Below, piece by piece: positions 1 to 11,158 of a DNA stretch of 64,000 nt. Each line of letters starts with the position of its first letter. Positions within the stretch are counted from its first letter, which is position 1. Made by a program: the position numbers and the translations under genes. The notes under the pieces are model-generated. The model worked only from the letters and a program-made list of their open reading frames with translations, was not told the origin of the DNA and did not search any database. The stretch comes from Arbacia lixula (taxonomy: Eukaryota; Echinodermata; Echinoidea; Arbacioida; Arbaciidae): the NCBI GenBank assembly GCA_963669155.1, contig OZ022593.1, positions 12,923,427-12,987,426 on the forward strand, read 5' to 3'.

Positions 1-90
1 TCGTCTGATCCAATGCTAGAGAATGAGTTACGTGCTTCATCTAGGATACTGTTTTTTCCCATTTTCTTCTGATGGGAATATAATCCAGTT
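1..90 (-). mobile_element. RTE-like LINE endonuclease fragment
   Basis: Read on the minus strand, this stretch matches the endonuclease part of the RTE-like LINE at about 21088-21160. Both encode a V-D-Y-I-P-I-R-R type motif followed by a S-L-A-L-D-Q-T or G-S-D-H-like block. It is cut by the window edge and by the outer boundary of the inverted repeat at about 93. It is a small LINE remnant with no intact frame. Confidence 0.55.
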
Positions 91-760
91 GTGCACAGTT
101 TATTTGACTACGTTCATTTTGCAGACAACATTGCTTTAGTTGCTTCTGAGGAAAGCTTTGTCATTTTGATCAATAAATTGAATGTTCATTTAACATATTT
201 AACATGTTTAATTCATGTTCATAATTGGCAATATATTAACTCTAAGCATTGTAAGAACTCAATTTTTTTTTCAGACATAGCCCAGACCTAAATACGTGTT
301 ATAATGATGCTCCCTTATACATCAACAACCTGAGAATTAAGCAATGTTCTGTGGTTACATATCTTGGAGTGCTTGTAACCTTCTTTACCCCTGTTCGACC
401 ATTAAATACGATGCAAGTTGACTGTTTAATGCGCAGATACTTTTCAAACTCTCTACCTACTGATCTCATGTACATGTTTTCATTGAATGCTGAAATTTAT
501 TAGTACAATTCCCGTCAGTCTGTTAAATTCCACAGAGTGGAAAGTTCATACAAATACTCTTTCCAAATAAGTCCGTTTTTAGGTCCAGTAACCAGCCCAC
601 AAACATAATGCTCAGTTTAGTAACTCTTTTAAAAATCAACGTACAGCATTCCTCCTCTCTAAGTACTCCTTACTACCTGGGGCAACATGGAATAAAATAA
701 GTTAACAGCTTTAGCTCCCCGGTGGAAACTATTCTATTTATCTTCATGTTATGCTACATG
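91..760 (+). mobile_element. CR1/L2-like LINE 3' fragment (left arm)
   Basis: Conceptual translation gives broken blocks of a non-LTR reverse transcriptase: an F-A-D-N-I-A-L variant of the YADD box near 115, then I-N-K-L-N-V-H-L, then C-terminal text such as Y-N-S-R-Q-S-V-K-F. Frames are interrupted by stops and shifts, so it is dead. The mirrored copy is at about 16320-16978 and keeps the fuller L-T-L-N-L-L-K-T-Q block. Confidence 0.6.
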
Positions 761-1605
761 GGTGCACCCAAAATATCAAGCCACCGAGGCTTTTACGGGT
801 AAACCCTTTTTTTTCATTGTTCATACGTACATCTCTGCAATACTCATGTTGTGACAATTTTTTTCAATCGTCGCTATTGCCGATCCACTCTGTGGAATTT
901 AACAGACTGACGGGAATTGTACGAATAAATTTCTAATAAATGTACTATTCATTTATCTTTTCCTAAGTTGATTCATATGTTGATGTAATACATGTTTCAA
1001 TGTTATCATTTTTTTTATTGTTCTAGATTCGAAGTGCTGGTGGTCAACACGTGACCCATTTTTTTAAGGGGGGGGGGATTAGGGTTTAACCCCTCTAGTT
1101 GTTATTTTTAGTGTAATTTATATATATATTTTTTGGTTTTTTTTGTATAGATCTATCAATAGTACATAATGGGGTTTTTAGGGAGGGGGTGCCCCCTCCC
1201 ATTTCCGTATCCTTTGCTCGTTTTTGTTAAAATTTGTTTATTTCTATCAAATGTCCCCCCCCCCCTATTTTTGGCCGTGTACAGGCGCGTACTTAAAGTT
1301 GTGCAGAGCCAGAAGAGAAATCATGGCTGCTCCCCCCCCCGAACTGATAGCACTTTCAGAGAAAAAAAAATTACCCCTCCCCCCCCCCCCCCCCCCCCAT
1401 TAAGAGCACTTTCAGAGGTTGGGCGGGATAAAACAAAACATGGAAAAACATCATCCCTACCCCCCTACCCTTCCCCCCTGTTCAGCGAATACCTTCTTGA
1501 CGAAAAACATGTCTCCCCCACCTTCGAGGAGCGATTTCCGCCCTTGCGGCGGTACAATAACGAATCGTTGCTCAGCTAGATCCTGGGCTATTTTGTTTTC
1601 TCCAG

Positions 1606-1731
1606 GGATAGCCACGAAGGTATCTACTCGCAGGCCGCCAACAACTCCTCCATAAGTTTGTCATCAAGAGGATTGCAGAGACCTACTTTGTGCTGACCAA
1701 CAACAAGTACACCATGGATAGCATCGTCAAG
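1606..1731 (+). pseudogene. DUF829/TMEM53-like exon A (left arm)
   Basis: A pyrimidine-rich tract ending in CTCCAG precedes this segment and GTGAGC follows it, so it has both splice borders. In the frame that ends in phase 0, the last 25 codons read F-V-I-K-R-I-A-E-T-Y, then L-T-N-N-K-Y-T-M-D-S-I-V-K, which looks like protein. The start of the same frame holds a TAG, and another frame is better in the first half (D-S-H-E-G-I-Y-S-Q-A-A-N-N), suggesting a frameshift. It joins exon B at 2238 in phase 0. The gene identity rests on exon B. Confidence 0.4.
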
Positions 1732-2237
1732 GTGAGCTTGAAGGGTGAACTCTCTCGTGAATATTGGCGTGAAGATGTGTAGTAAGAAAGTGGGGTTGTC
1801 AGGGCCTGGTAATGTGTGGGTTAACTCTCTCATTACCATTGACACGAAAATAAGTAGTAAACCAATGGGGTTGTCAGGGCCTGGTAATGTAAGGATAAAG
1901 GTTTGTCTCATTGGTGGAAATTTTTCGGGGACATCACAGATAAGTTACCGAGAATAGCCACGGGACTTTAAAAAAGTATTCAAACAATCAAACACATTTC
2001 AATTCACCATGACTCTTTGGAGACCCGTCTAGTCTCGCAGAGACTCGGTCTCCAATAAGCCATATATCTATTCATTTTGGGATATTATGTATTACAAGGC
2101 ATAACCAAGCAGTGATTTAGATCTTGGAGAATACTTCATAATGATGCATTAATATATGAAGGAAAGCGAGAATTCCAGAAGAATTTCCAAAGAAACGGAG
2201 TTTATCAACGGTCCCATTGTTCTGCACTGTCCTTTAG

Positions 2238-2561
2238 GTGAATGAGATCTTCACTGGCCGCCCGGTCAAGGCGCCCGCCCTGAACCTCTTCTCTCGCGAT
2301 GATCCAATCGCCACGGCCAAGGAAAACGACGAGTTGGTCGAGCAGTGGCGCAAGCATCTGGAGAGCGACCTTGACGTCAAGTGTTGTAGAGCTCCCCACT
2401 TTGTGAAGCACAGTGACGAGTAGGAGGAGGACATCTACGGCTTTATGGGCATGATGGGCAAGCTGACACTGCAGAGCTGCCGCGCGTTCCAGTTAGAGAA
2501 ACCTGCCCTTCCGTCGTCGGCGGGACGCTACTGTAGGAAGCGCCGAATTAAAGTAGAATGA
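2238..2561 (+). pseudogene. DUF829/TMEM53-like exon B (left arm)
   Basis: The acceptor CCTTTAG is followed by a phase-0 frame. It reads V-N-E-I-F-T-G-R-P-V-K-A-P, then L-N-L-F-S-R-D-D-P-I-A, a helix-like E-N-D-E-L-V-E-Q-W-R-K-H stretch, D-L-D-V-K and P-H-F-V-K-H. This order (strand ending [YF]S.xD, helix, V, then PHV.H) is what I know of the C-terminal part of DUF829 / TMEM53 alpha/beta-hydrolase-like proteins. An in-frame TAG follows at 2421-2423; the frame then stays open to TGA at 2559-2561 (E-E-D-I-Y-G-F-M-G-M-M). It is probably a decayed copy of a host exon carried by the repeat. The family call is by eye. Confidence 0.45.
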
Positions 2562-2789
2562 GTGAGGGAGATTGTCGACAACTCGCGGAGCTCAACAAAT
2601 GAACACTAGGCTAAATCTTCCTAAATGAGTGGTCACTATAGACTGTAAGATGGACTTTGGCACGACTTAACGAAGGATGAGTGAGGGAGATAATTAATAT
2701 GCGCAGCCAGCTTGACAAACGAACAAGAAACCTCTCCTACCAGAGATGCCATTAAAGGATGGACTTTTGTGAAACTTGACAAAATGGTA

Positions 2790-2824
<35 letters not shown>

Positions 2825-2990
2825 TGAGCGAGCGCAACAAATCAACTCTAAATCTTCCCTAAAATAAAGGTCACGATGTATTAATGGATGGGCTTTGGCA
2901 CGATTTGAAGAGAACGCGCAGAGGTAGCTCAACTAATCTCTCCATAAGGAGAGGTTATTGAAGGGAGGACTTTCCCACAGAGGAACATCG
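2552..2990 (+). repeat. Diverged tandem repeat, about 115-bp unit
   Basis: Three to four imperfect units share GAGTGAGGGAGA, a CAACAAATGAAC-like block and ATGGACTTTGGCACGA. A short (GA)n expansion lies at 2794-2821. The mirrored array is at about 14180-14600. Confidence 0.55.
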
Positions 2991-3089
2991 GGGTAACGCC
3001 ACACATGTCCTATATAAATATCAGCGACACATCTCTCTCTTGATTAAGCTGCGAGCTTTAGGATTGACTGGTCAGAAATAACCGCCAAT

Positions 3090-3245
3090 CTTATTTGTTT
3101 ACATGCCGAAACTCGCACATCATTATCGAACCAATAGACAATATCGGACCGCTAAGCCTCTCACTGTAGTGAGCTTAAGCCGATTGTCTTGACAACATGC
3201 TCATGTGGCGTCACCACTTCGGTGCTATATTCTCTATCCTGCGTT
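3090..3245 (+). repeat. Diverged direct repeat, copy 1 (partner 6490-6655)
   Basis: Shares with 6490-6655 the landmarks CAATATCGGA, a CTCTCA..GAG..AGTnnG block, GTCTTGACAAC and a CACCACnTCGGT ending. Both copies are mirrored in the right arm. Function unknown; it may be part of an older element. Confidence 0.5.
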
Positions 3246-4562
3246 TCGTGTTCTATGCCACATATGTGTTTCATCATAAAGAGCGAGCTTCTTCATGTTT
3301 TTAGCACATATAGTTAATTAAATTTATTTTTATTTAAAATTATTTTAGAGCCTCACGATCTTTATGGAGAAAAGTCAGGAATGTGGATAGTTGTGATACT
3401 GCGACGCACCCAAGAGAAAGTAGCTTGATCGTGCATACAACTTTGGCAAGTCACAATGTAATCAAAGTTATTAAGTCACTCACACTATTTAAATGACTGA
3501 GCACGCGGAGGTTTTTCGAACTTGCTTGGGTGGTGCGTAGTCACATATTTTGTTGTAATTCGAGTTGCCATTCGGGGCGTGTGGAGGGGTATACATATAT
3601 GGAGGTATACATAGCCGCATTATACTTCGACATTTTGATATTACAGACTGTTTACACTGTTGATTATTATCTTGGCTGTTCAACATTCGTTTGTTTTTGT
3701 TTTTGTTTTGTCTTTGATTTTTTGCTTCGTTTGTATTTACTTATGTTATTTAAATAATGGATTTTATACTTATGTGTTTTGAACCATATATTAAAGGTTA
3801 TCACACCTCACAAGCCATCGGCTTTCTGGTGATGCCGTATATTCATTGTTCATGAAAGTTGTTTATTCTTGTTTGTTAAATGAATGAAGAATTGAATTGA
3901 ATTTAATTTCATTGAACCCGCGGACTGCAGCTCCTTTGGGGTATTGAGCATGTGTTTTTCACTGATGCAGGGGAACAAAAGGTATTTTGTCTCCACCCAT
4001 TGGACAGTCAGTATAGACATGTTCACCGTAATAGCGGATCCTATTCAGATATGCCTAGAACGAGTATTTACCTAACTTGTGACATATGACTCAAGTCATA
4101 GCTGTATGTGTTATGTCACACAAAGAAGAATGTTTCATTATCATGTATGTATACTATGAAACTGATATGTGAGCCAAGAATTTGAAGGTTGAGATTTTGT
4201 ACGTCGTTTACTGTGTAAAGTTGACTTGAAAGACTTTGAATTGATGGAAAAGAACCAGGAGTATGGGGCATGGAAAGAAGGATTTTTAAGTTGATAGGCT
4301 TCCTGACTGACTGGTTTACCATGATATGCAATTGATACAAAGAGCTCAGTACAGAGAACTGTGTGGCCCTCCATGATCGCCTACGTCAAAACACCCAGAG
4401 AGAGAGAGAGAGTATATCAAGCAGGCGTCTGGGGAAAACGTGGTCATATTAACTATCAAGATAGCTTGGACAGACAATAGTCAACTCATGGTCGTTGAAT
4501 TATTTCACGAAAAGTTGGATTGCACACATGAATACTTTTGAACAAAAATGATACCACTTCTC

Positions 4563-5244
4563 TTAACCCTAATACTACCGGGGTATTTCAAAGCATGTTG
4601 ATAAGGTTGGGAGGGGGGGGGGGGCATTATGGCCATGGGCCGCCCAATTACCTGAAACATTTTTTTAGAAGGGTCAAGAATTATGTATTCTACAAAGTTG
4701 TATGGCTAAATTTACGAAAGTCCCTTTATTTTTAAATCATTCAATAATGTATGCTCAGTTATGCCAAAAATCACTAGATAAAGCCTCAGGATTATCACTT
4801 TCTGTTACAAATGTCTTTCAAAAATCCCTCATCAATTCCTGAAAAAAAGATAGGTTGTGGTAATTATTTCTCACGTATTTCATTGTTTTTCGTCAAACGT
4901 ATTTTGCGATTTAGGTGTAAGTGTGTGTGAATGTGGGTGTATATGGGTTTGTGTGTGTTTTAAATATTTACACTACTTGAAACACTTATGCATGTCTTTG
5001 CCCATATGGTTATGCTCAGCCATATAAAAAAAAATAGCGAAATTTCAGTGACATGTGTTTGGTAAACGTAATCTGATATCCGCACGGTAGGTGCGATCGT
5101 CATAAATTTGGTATCAAAATGTGTGGAAGGGATCAGAAAAAAAAATCATGAAATTTCGCTTCGAAATATTGAGGTGTTCGGAAATAACGACAAAAAAAAA
5201 TGACGGGGGGGGGGATAATGCGGCCCCGTGAGTATTAGGATTAA
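4563..5244 (+). mobile_element. TTAA-flanked miniature element, piggyBac-type ends
   Basis: Ends read TTAACCCTAATACTACCGGG and, inverted, TTTAATCCTAATACTCACGG. A TTAA duplication plus CCYTAATACT termini is the known pattern of piggyBac-type elements (TTAA target, ends beginning CCC). No transposase frame is present. The right arm has only a decayed internal part at about 13480-13600. Confidence 0.6.
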
Positions 5245-5751
5245 AGGATTATATGATGCGCGTTGATTCCTCAATACTGCACAGATAAGGGAAAGTCTTC
5301 CAATGATGTATTAGTGTAAGAGACCGGCGGCATATATAGTTCTTGGACATAAGTCCCCGTCACACACACGCCAATTTTGCAAGTAATAGCATGTGAAGTC
5401 TTCATGCAAGAACACGACGTAGAATTCGTTCTCTATAGGAAGCAGAATAATTATGGTTGTATTTAATTGAAAGCAATGCTTGAACAAACTATTTCTCTCT
5501 CTCAAAATGATATTCTATTGCAGGTGAATCTCCAACTATTTAAGCTATTCACCATGTACATTGTATATCTATATATTCATGTTATCAGAATCAGTGTTGG
5601 CATGTGTAAAGTATCTAATTGGTGAATCCAATGGCTTAGCTTCTTTGCATTTTAGAGTGTACAGGTCTTTTTTTCTTGATTTCCCCCGAGATTTTCCACC
5701 ACACATACATATATGCTTCTCTCTGCTTGTGGTCTGCGCTGGGTTCCGCAG

Positions 5752-5865
5752 AAACTCCTTGCGTCGGACAAAATGACGACGCAGGGAAGGATCGTAGAAG
5801 TTGGCAAGCAAGCTGCCAACTCGCACATAGAAAAACACGGACGGCCGGTTGTGACCATGGCATGA
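5752..5865 (+). CDS. Possible terminal exon, 37 codons (left arm)
   Basis: An acceptor (CTGGGTTCCGCAG) precedes an open frame of 37 codons and a TGA. The frame reads K-L-L-A-S-D-K-M-T-T-Q-G-R-I-V-E-V, then G-K-Q-A-A-N-S-H and ends P-V-V-T-M-A. The segment is more GC-rich than its surroundings. The mirrored copy (12954-13067) keeps the whole frame with three residue differences visible by eye. I do not recognise the family and no upstream exon is evident. It could also be a chance frame inside a repeat. Confidence 0.3.
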   Translation, partial: KLLASDKMTTQGRIVEVGKQAANSHIEKHGRPVVTMA

Positions 5866-6489
5866 GGAATCCTAGTATAAATTTACTTATCTTTTTAAGG
5901 ATGGAATAAATAAGAACTTAAGTTATATTTCTAAGCGTTTAATAAAGACAGCATTTTAAAATGATATTTATGTGTTTTAAATGTTTAGTTTTTGAAATAA
6001 AAAAGAAATATGTATGTTAGTCACATATCCCACCAAATATCCCTCATTTTTATTGATAAATTTTATTTTGTAATAAATTATCTTACTTTCTTACTTTGAT
6101 TTTAGTTGTATTTTGGTGGGAGGGGGGTGGGGGGGGGGGGAATCAGCCAGCAAATGATTATATTGAGGAGAGTTTTTGTCGACAATTGCCAAGGTGTTGC
6201 ATCACTGTTTGAATTGAGTTTTGACGAGGACAATTCTCTGCATCTGCAATACAGATATTTGAGGGTTTCCTTCATCGAAACAATTAGAATTTACATGATT
6301 ATACATGGATCAGTGTCATCATTAATGTATTGATATATGTCATGAATTTGAAAATGTTGATGCATTCAAGAATAAAAAAAAATTGTGGGGAAAATAAACA
6401 ACCGTCTACGTCTGCTTATCTGAAAAAAAAGTACCAAAGTGTGACGCCATTTGAGCATTATTGTCAAGATAAATGGCCCTAAACAATAC

Positions 6490-6655
6490 GGGCAGAATAA
6501 CCAGCGGTGATTACAACGGGGAACATAATTGAGAATGCCGGACACTAGCCCGATATACAATATCGGAGAGGTAAACCTCTCATTGGAGTAAGTTTGTTTA
6601 GAGCCAATGTGTCTTGACAACGTGTTCATATGACGACACCACCTCGGTACTTTAT
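6490..6655 (+). repeat. Diverged direct repeat, copy 2 (partner 3090-3245)
   Basis: Second copy of the repeat at 3090-3245 on the same strand. GTCTTGACAAC and ACACCACCTCGGTAC are the best kept parts. Confidence 0.5.
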
Positions 6656-7159
6656 ATGAAAGAATGCTTGCATCGGAAGAGAAACGAACAACGAAGATGG
6701 CTTTAGAGAAAAAGAGGCGGGGGGGGGGGGGTAAAGAGAGAGAGAGGATGGAGGGGTAGAAAAAAGAACAACGAAGATGGCTTTAGAGAAAGAGAGGCGG
6801 GGGGGGGGGGTAGAGAGAGAGAGAGGTGGAGAGGGAAGAGGTTGGGAGAGAGAGACGGAGAGAAAAGCAAGCGCCATGGAAAAGTAACATTTCAATGGCC
6901 AATTATCTCACAGCATATAAGATTTCATATCATACTTCATGTTACTACAAGATTGTATCAGATTTAGAAGGCTCTCGGGTCACTTTCACGATACATTTGG
7001 GCAAAAAATCCCCCCCCCCCCTCCCATGTGATTTTGTCATAAATTGCACATTTCTTTCAATCAAAAAAGAAAATTACCTCCGTAATAGAAAGAAACTTGT
7101 TGACAATCTGCAAGGATATATTTTTAATACTCTTTGAAAAGATTACAACATCAGAAATC

Positions 7160-7231
7160 GGTCTGTTGGCTCAGTTGGTAGAGCGTCAGACTGATAACCT
7201 GAAGGTCGGGAGTTCGATTCCCTGACATGGA
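7160..7231 (+). tRNA. tRNA-like sequence, degenerate (left arm)
   Basis: A good A box (GGCTCAGTTGGTAGAGC), an anticodon stem-loop with loop CTGATAA (anticodon GAT) and a B box (AGTTCGATTCC) occur at tRNA spacing. The anticodon arm and following AAGGTC resemble elongator tRNA-Met by eye, with CAT changed to GAT. The acceptor stem pairs poorly, so this is more likely a tRNA pseudogene or repeat head than a working tRNA. The same sequence lies mirrored at 11087-11158. Confidence 0.45.
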
Positions 7232-7305
7232 TGCTCTTTTGCTTTTTCTCTCGTAGATTTGAAACTAATAGTCTATACGCTAAAATCACCAAGCAAAACC
7301 ACCGA

Positions 7306-7640
7306 CGTCTTATAGCCTAGTGGTAGGGTAAGCGCCGGGACTACCTCACACTCGTGCTAGCGAGCACGGGTTCGAAACCCGCTAACTCTAAGGTTGCAAA
7401 GCCAAGGTTCAAGGATTGTCGGATGGCCCGGCAAAGGCATTGGGATCACCCTTGTTCCTCCCCTAAAGAGTTAGAGTCTATAGTTTTTATAGGCTACAGT
7501 TTTTAGGAGGTAGGAAGAGATACGCGAATGGGCCGGTCGCCATACCAGAAGGGAACTAATGGTAGTCGGTAAGGGCGGAAGCCCGAAGTCACGACACCTG
7601 AACTCCTGGCAAACCATCGCTTAACCTTTTATTTTTTTTT
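7306..7640 (+). mobile_element. tRNA-derived SINE-like unit (left arm)
   Basis: It begins with an A-box-like TAGCCTAGTGGTAGGG and, about 50 bases on, a B-box GGGTTCGAAACCC that forms a complete T arm. A unique body of about 250 bases follows and ends in a T-rich tail (CCTTTTATTTTTTTTTG). A pol III-type head with an unrelated body is the layout of tRNA-derived SINEs. I cannot assign a family. Confidence 0.45.
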
Positions 7641-7791
7641 GTTGAAATATTCACTTTAATTTTCCTTCTGTCTCTGATGAGAACAATCAACAATAGCTGA
7701 ATCATCTTTCTTGTTCCGTTTTTCAATAGTCCATATTCCTCTCATTATCATTATTATTGTTATTATTGTAATGATAGTAAGTGTTGAGACA

Positions 7792-8213
7792 AGACTAGCA
7801 CTTCTCAAGATGGCAACTAGTGTCAACACACACACGTATAGTCTGCTGCAATAAAGTTACTGCAAAGTAGAACTAGAAGATCTAGAAGAACTAGAAGAAC
7901 TAGAAGAACTAGAAGATCACATCATGGTGTTAGAAGTCCAAGAACCAGCTCAGAAAATGTCCATTTCCAAGGATCAAGGCCCCACACAGGTGCAGACATT
8001 CCAATATTAAATGTGAGTTACGTGTGTATTAGACTGGCTAGCCAGCAGTGCATTGATATGTATGGTGCAAGATATGTGCACTCTTCTGTGTATATATGTC
8101 TATGACTATGTGCGTGTATAGACATAGCATTGTGCGTATGGCATACTGTTGAATTAAATTGTTTAGCTCGTTAGTCTGACGGGTTGAAAAGATACCACTA
8201 AAATAGAATAAGA
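7792..8213 (+). mobile_element. Fossil Ty3/Gypsy-type LTR plus leader (left arm)
   Basis: A short LTR-like block of about 130 bases starts TGTTGAGAC, contains AATAAA and ends near 7921. It is followed by a primer-binding-site-like TGGTGTTAGAAGT and leader sequence. It matches the LTR and leader of the element at 9240-10538 in opposite orientation. The copy stops at the inner end of IR1, so no coding part is present. A broken fossil. Confidence 0.5.
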
Positions 8214-8235
8214 GATAAAGTATGATAAGAGAGAA

Positions 8236-9192
8236 CATCTATAAGGACTCTAGTGCCCGTGTACATCTAGAAAGCACTACAACACATGCCTTTAAAATCC
8301 TGAAAGGGGTAAGACAAGGTGATCCCATCTCACCAAAGCTCTTCACTGCAGCTATTGAGGATGTCTTCAGAAACCTTGATTGGTTATGATCGGGAATAGT
8401 GGTGGATGGCGAACACCTGACACATCTCAGATTTGCAGATGACATTTAAAACTGCCTAGCCACACACCTTATGAACTGGAGAAAATGATCCGCGAACTAA
8501 GTGAAGAAAGTAGAAAAACTGGACTGAAAATTAATATCACAAAGACAAAGGAAATGCTGAGAAGTAGATTCAAAGAACACAAAATCACAGTCCGGGGGTA
8601 GGACCGTATAAAAGGCAGACAACTATATATACTTGGGCAAAAAGATCTCCATAGCAAAAGAAACAGCAAGGGAAGTGATTAGAAGGATCCAGTTGGCTTG
8701 GGCAAAATTTTAGCAAGCTCAACTTTATCTTTCGTGATAAGAAGCTCCCTCTTTCTCTCAAGAAACAGATTTTCAGCCAATGCATCATACCTGTGCTCTC
8801 TTATAGAACAGAAATATGGGCATCTAAGAAACTGGAGAGAAGACTTAGAGTAACCGAAAGGGATATGGAAAGAATTATGATTGGTGTTGTAGAAACCAGT
8901 TAGAAACCAGGATTTGAGAAAGAAAACTAAAGTATGGGACATAGTACAGGAAATTAAACCAAAGATATGGAGGTGGACTGGTCATCTGCCCAGAAGGAAA
9001 GATGATAGATGGACATATAAATTAACCATCTGGACCCCCAGATCTAACACCAGAAGAAGAGGCAAAGTAGGAGGTGGATTGATGATATTAGAGAATATGG
9101 TAGTGTGACATGGAAACGAACGGCACAGGATAGATGAATATGGACAAATGATGGGGAGGCCTTCCTGCAGCAGTGGAGAGAAATAGGCTAAA
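8236..9192 (+). mobile_element. RTE-like LINE, 3' half of reverse transcriptase
   Basis: Translation gives G-V-R-Q-G-D-P-I-S-P-K-L-F-T-A, then L-R-F-A-D-D, L-K-I-N-I-T-K-T-K-E-M, and the C-terminal W-R-W-T-G-H-L-P-R-R-K-D-D-R-W. The last motif and the final L-Q-Q-W-R-E block are typical of RTE-clade LINEs. There are several frame changes and stops, including just after the FADD box. It fills the core of IR1 next to a Gypsy fragment. Confidence 0.75.
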
Positions 9193-9239
9193 TAAAAACA
9201 AAACAACGACCCTTAAGGCTACCCGACTGTAGCCTGTCA

Positions 9240-10538
9240 ACTTTACTTTAGCTAAATGCAGCTATGGTTTGGGTCTGGTTTGAGTCTGGAAGGAGGTTGG
9301 TCTGAGCACCAGTATATAACTTGAAATCCACTGGCCTTTTATTCACCACAAGATTAACCGTCCATTCATCAGAACAATCACCAACACCAACCAACACCAA
9401 CCGATAACACTTTGCAAAACGATTCTCTACCGCATTTCTTGCAGAAACAGACCTTGTGCCGGACAAGCACTTCTACTGTGTCTATATCCGCATCTACCAC
9501 AAGCATATTTTGATTTCTGTCTTTGTTGTTTTGGACCTTTGTGTGACTTGAACGACTATTTCTTACTCCCTAGAGCATCAACTCAGACTCTCTCACTGGT
9601 GGAACTCATCTCGTGGGCCTGAGTTCGAGTGGTTTCAGCAGCACGACAAAGCCGCAACGCCTTCTCTAGCGTCAAATCATCCTGCATAAGCAAACGTTCA
9701 TGAACACTATTGTCCAAAATAACACAAATAATTCTATCCCGTATCAGATTGATAGTCAACTCTCCGAACTCACACGGCTGTGCGCGACTGCTCAATTCTG
9801 TTGCGCAATGATCAATATTCTCACTGACCTCTTGTGACCTTGTGAGAAATGTGTGCCTCTCATAGGTCACATTTCGTTCTGGCATGCAATAGCTCTCAAA
9901 TCACTTTCTCAAGTCTCATATCTCATCACCAGGCACGGCAAATGTGAATGTATTGTATTAAGTCAAGATATTTTTCTCCTATGACATGCAGAAGCATGAA
10001 TGTCTGTGTTTTTCATCTTTTTTTTCGACAGACCATTAGCAACATTGTACAGTTCAAACCTCTGTTTGAAAAGTTTAAAAAATTTCTGCTACATTTCCTG
10101 TCGCGTGTAACGGCGCTGACTAGCCTAGATTGGTTGCCATATTTGCATTTCTTTTTCAGTAATTCACTCTCCGAACAAAGCTTAAATCTCTTATTCTACT
10201 TTAGTGATATCTTTTTAACCCGTCAGAATAACGAGATAAACAATTTCATTGAGCAGTATGCCATACGCACAATGCGATGTCTCTACACGCACATAGTCAT
10301 AGACATATATACACAGTAGAGTGCACATTTATTGCACCATACATATCAATGCACAAATGGACATTTTCTGAGCTGGTTCTTGGACTTCTGACACCATGAT
10401 GTGATCTTGTGTAGACTCAGATAGGATGACTCGAACAAGGCTTTTAGTTCTACTTTGCAGTAACTTTATTGCAGCAGACTATACGTGTGTGCGTTGACAC
10501 TAGTTGCCATCTTGAGAAGTGCTAGTCTTGTCTCAACA
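9240..10538 (-). mobile_element. Fossil Ty3/Gypsy element: 5' LTR, leader, gag and start of protease
   Basis: Read on the minus strand: a short LTR (about 10538-10399), a primer-binding-site-like block, a leader, then gag-like protein text (R-N-V-T-Y-E-R-H, L-I-R-D-R-I-I-C). A retroviral-type protease start follows, with the tract K-R-P-V-D-F-K-L. The rest of pol and the 3' LTR are absent. The element is incomplete and visibly broken, so it is an old fossil. Its LTR and leader lie in the right arm of IR1 and its gag in the core. Confidence 0.7.
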
Positions 10539-10682
10539 CTTACTATCATTACAATAATAATAACAATGATAATAATGAGAGGAATATGGAATATTGAAAA
10601 ACGGAACAAAAAAGATGATTAAGCTATTGTTGATTGTTGTCATCAGAGACAGAAGGAAAATTAAAGTGAATATTTCAACAAA

Positions 10683-11012
10683 AAAATAAAAGGTTAAGCG
10701 ATGGTTTGCCAGGAGTTCAGGTGTCGTGACTTCGGGCTTCCGCCCTTACCGACTACCATTAGTTCCCTTCTGGTATGGCGACCGGCCCATTCGCGTATCT
10801 CTTCCTACCTCCTAAAAACTGTAGCCTATAAAAACTATAGACTCTAACTCTTTAGGGGAGGAACAAGGGTGATCCCAATGCCTTTGCCGGGCCATCCGAC
10901 AATCCTTGAACCTTGGTTTTGCAACCTTGGAGTTAGCGGGTTTCGAACCCGTGCTCGCTAGCACGAGTGTGAGGTAGTCCCGGCGCTTACCCTACCACTA
11001 GGCTATAAGACG
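10683..11012 (-). mobile_element. tRNA-derived SINE-like unit (right arm)
   Basis: Inverted copy of 7306-7640 with the same A and B boxes and nearly the same body. Confidence 0.45.
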
Positions 11013-11086
11013 TCGGTGGTTTTGCTTGGTGATTTTAGCGTATAGACTATTAGTTTCAAATCTACGAGAGAAAAAGCAAAAGAGCA

Positions 11087-11158
11087 TCCATGTCAGGGAA
11101 TCGAACTCCCGACCTTCAGGTTATCAGTCTGACGCTCTACCAACTGAGCCAACAGACC
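11087..11158 (-). tRNA. tRNA-like sequence, degenerate (right arm)
   Basis: Inverted copy of 7160-7231, with the same anticodon loop and the same weak acceptor stem. Confidence 0.45.

Larger units (their letters stand above)
93..8213 (+). repeat. Large inverted repeat IR1, left arm
   Basis: The reverse complement of this arm is found at 10187-16978. Landmarks occur in mirrored order in both: a LINE 3' end, DUF829-like exons, a GA-rich tandem repeat, a possible terminal exon, a tRNA-like sequence, a SINE-like unit and a Gypsy LTR with leader. Sampled stretches are about nine-tenths identical by eye. The left arm is longer, mainly because of extra sequence between about 3440 and 5010 that includes a TTAA-flanked miniature element. 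Its inner end stops inside the Gypsy leader and abuts an RTE-like LINE. Confidence 0.9.

Noticed and set aside
1169-1655. Frames of 136 and 78 codons
   Set aside because: Driven by poly-C runs (long proline stretches). Only the part from 1606 looks like an exon, in another frame.
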